Source: Mytilus californianus (taxonomy: Eukaryota; Mollusca; Bivalvia; Mytilida; Mytilidae). Taken from it: 64,000 nucleotides of DNA. The notes under the pieces are model-generated. The model searched no databases, was not told the DNA's origin, and saw only the letters and a list, made by a program, of their open reading frames with translations. Position numbers and translations under genes: made by a program. Each line of letters begins with the position of its first letter. Within the stretch, counting starts at the first letter, position 1. The DNA lies in assembly GCF_021869535.1 (NCBI RefSeq), contig NW_026262734.1:111139088-111203087 (forward strand). The letters are read 5' to 3'. Shown one piece after another: positions 61,635 to 64,000 of the stretch.

Positions 61635-62968
61635 TCTAGATCCTGGTTTGTACTTGGCATTAAGATTCTGGTTTTTATCGGCATTAAGATTCTGGTTTGT
61701 ACTCTGCGTTAAGATTCTGGTTTGTACTCGGCATGCAGATTCTGGTTTGTACTCGGCAGTAAGTTTCTGGTTTGCACTCGGCATTAATATTCTGGTTTGT
61801 ACTCGGCAGTAAGATTCTGGTTTGAACTTGGCATTAAGATTCTGCGACTCTTTTCACGAAAAAATCTTACGATTAAAATTGATCGTAAGATACACTGAAA
61901 TGTGTTTGAATTACGAGTATTTTTACTCTTAAGATTTTTTGTGAAAAGAGACGCTGGTTTGTACTCGGCATTTAGATGTTGGTTTGTACTCGGCATTAAG
62001 ATTCTAGAAGAATTTGGTATAAAAATTCTAGTTTGTACTTGGCATTAAGATTCTGGTTTGTACTCGGCATTCAGATTCTGGTTTGTTCTTGGTAGTAAGA
62101 TTCTGGCTTGTACTCGGCATTACTATTCTGGTTTGTACTCGGCAGTAAGATTCTTGTTTGTACTCGGCATTAATATTCTGGTTTGCACTTGGCATTAAGA
62201 TTCTGGTATGTACTCGGCATTACGATTCTGTTTTGTACTCGACATTAAGATTCTAGTTGGCATAGCTATTCTGGTTTGTACTCGGCAATACAAACTGGTT
62301 TGTTCTCGGCATTAAGATTCTGGTTTGTAATCGGCAGTACAATTCTGGTTTGTTCTCGGCATTAAGATTCTAGAAGAATTTGGTATAAAAATTCTAGTTT
62401 GAACTTGGCATTAAGATTCTGGTTTGTACTCGGCATTAAGATTCTGGTTTGTACTCGGCATTAAGATTCTGGTTTGTTCTCGGTAGTAAGATTCTGGCTT
62501 GTACTCGGCATTACTATTCTGGTTTGTACTCTGCAGTAAGATTCTGTGTTGTACTCGGCATGAAAATTCTGGGTTGTACTAGGCATTAAAATTCTGGTTT
62601 GTACTTGGCATTAAGATATTCTTGTTTGTTCTCGGCATTAAAATTCTGGTCTGTACTCGGCATTAAGATTCTAGTTGGCATTACTGTTCTGGTTTGTACT
62701 CGGCATTAAAATTCTGTTTTGTACTCGGCATGAAGATTCTGGTTTGTACTCGGCATTAAGATTCTGGTTTGTACTCGGCATTAAGATTTTGGTTTGTACT
62801 CGGCATTACGATTCTGGTTTGTACTCGGCATTAAGATTTTAATTGGAACTACTATTATGGTTTTTAATCGCCCTTAAGATTCTGGTTTGTACTTGGCATT
62901 AATATTCTGGTTTGTACTCGGCATTTAGATTCTTGTTTGTACTTGACAATAAGATTCTGGTTTGTACT
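61635..62968 (+). repeat. Degenerate 25-bp satellite, about 50 copies
   Basis: Consensus unit GGTTTGTACTCGGCATTAAG then ATTCT, repeated with many substitutions and a few higher-order repeats (for example AGAAGAATTTGGTATAAAAA at 62007 and 62371). A MITE is inserted at 61845. Confidence 0.93.
61845..61953. mobile_element. 109-bp MITE nested in the 25-bp satellite
   Basis: Ends CGACTCTTTTCACGAAAAAA and, inverted, TTTTTTGTGAAAAGAGACG. Flanked by CTG on both sides (61842-61844 and 61954-61956), which together restore the satellite unit ATTCTGGTTT, so a 3-bp target duplication is likely. Confidence 0.8.
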
Positions 62969-63179
62969 GATTTGAATGTATGATTGTTACATGTTCTGTC
63001 AATATTCCTGCAATACTCAGCGAATTTCAACAAAACTTTCAGAATCATATCTTAATAACGTTGTTCAGCACAGATTAGTTAACAATCATCGATATGCAAA
63101 CCTCCAGCGCAGATTCTGCATTCCATCTTCGCGGTGCATGATGTGTTATGTGACCTACCGAAATAGACTTGCACCTGTA

Positions 63180-63380
63180 TTTTGAATTTCCACATGTGGA
63201 GCAGGATCTGCTTATACTTCCGGAGTACCCCGGTTTTTAGTGTGGTTCGTGTTGCTCAGTCTTTAGTTTTCTTATGTTTTGTGTACTGTTGTATTCGTCG
63301 GTTTTCATTTTTTTTGCCATGTCATTGTCAGTCTATTTTCGACTTTTCGATGAGTTCGAATATCCCGGGCTTTGGTATCT
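63180..63380 (+). mobile_element. Penelope-like tail fragment
   Basis: CACATGTGGAGCAGGATCTG, TTTTGTGTACTGTTGTATTC and ATGTCATTGTCAGTCTATTT match the tail at 40383-40560. Confidence 0.65.
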
Positions 63381-63389
63381 TTTTTAGCA

Positions 63390-63966
63390 TTCCTGATGAA
63401 GGTAAATCAAGAAAAACGCTTCGGACGCATGGAATTTATAATGTATTGTTTTCATTTTATTTTCTACAATGATCGATATCTTTCAGTCGCCGAGGGTTTC
63501 ATCAGCTCAGATGTCAGTACTTCGGTACTAACATGATGTATAACAAACCTTTCAAAAATTGACTGTTTATAAATTTATGAATTATTAGGAAACTAAGGTT
63601 TCAACTCCTTCAGGCAAAGTTGACCGATCTATTTGGCTATTATTTTAAGGTCCCTTTTTGATCATATAGCTCTTTAACTGTTTCGGTTCTTATACGTCTT
63701 TGACTTTCAAATATTCTGCTTTGACCGTTCCTGATGAAGGTCAATTCAGAAAAGCGCTTTGGACGCATTGAATTGTATAAAGTGTTGATTTCATTTTTAT
63801 CGCCTCTCTTACGTTATAAACTTAAATACATTGGGACTTCAACATTTTGTAAATTATCATATTTCTTACTCACTTTGAAGATTACTTTGAAAATTGAAGA
63901 TCTGGTATAAGAAAAGGATATTATTCAATGTTATCATATTATATTATTATTTTCTTAATCTGCATA
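63390..63966. other. Repeat motif pair and AT-rich sequence
   Basis: CCTGATGAAGGTAAATCA...AAACGCTTCGGACGCATGGA (63393) recurs as CCTGATGAAGGTCAATTC...AAGCGCTTTGGACGCATTGA (63731). No gene. Confidence 0.5.
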
Positions 63967-64000
63967 GGGGCCTCGGTGGTCGAGTGGTCTAAGTAGTAAA
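63967..64000 (+). mobile_element. tRNA-derived SINE head, cut by window end
   Basis: GGGGCCTCGGTGGTCGAGTGG then TCTAAG is an A-box region like those at 59385 and 59690; the rest is outside. Confidence 0.5.

Overview
The window looks like a piece of a bivalve mollusc genome, most likely a mussel close to Mytilus. It is AT-rich, has a long intron-rich housekeeping gene, and is crowded with bivalve-type repeats: Penelope-like retroelement fragments, pearl/Helitron-like elements with a tandem core, tRNA-derived SINEs, MITEs and many minisatellites. The species call is inference from repeat content. There is no bacterial or organellar DNA.

Left part (about 0.5-29.2 kb, minus strand): almost all of SUPT6H, the histone chaperone and transcription elongation factor Spt6. 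I traced 28 coding exons by eye. All have AG/GT boundaries and compatible phases, and together they give about 1,284 codons, from the acidic N-terminus through the YqgF-like, helix-hairpin-helix and death-like regions into the S1 domain. The SH2 domains and C-terminus lie beyond the left edge. A likely non-coding first exon with an ETS-type motif sits near 29.2 kb. Several tandem arrays occur in this gene at splice acceptors. The most striking is a 14-copy array of 96 bp at the S1 exon, in which every unit carries the splice acceptor plus the first 82 bases of the exon. A 100-bp triplication at the exon 10 acceptor does the same thing on a smaller scale.

Middle part (about 29.4-35.1 kb): MITEs and two decayed Penelope-like reverse transcriptase copies of different families, lying head to head, with their long 3' tails.

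About 35.2-46.1 kb (plus strand): a small two-exon gene encoding an apparently unusual protein, a PARP-type zinc finger followed by two PC4/SUB1 domains. A second copy follows in tandem with a broken first exon and an intact second exon, and then a third remnant that keeps only intron sequence. The intron of copy 1 holds a 2.5-kb inverted-repeat element, a fold-back element and a Penelope-like fragment. Two almost identical ~485-bp mobile elements bracket the pair.

Right part (about 46-64 kb): no convincing host gene. It contains decayed LINE and Penelope-like fragments, hairpin MITEs, five minisatellite arrays (units of 15, 35, 36, 45 and 25 bp), a long T tract and three tRNA-derived SINE heads, the last cut by the window edge.

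All homology statements rest on recognising protein families by eye. No search was run.
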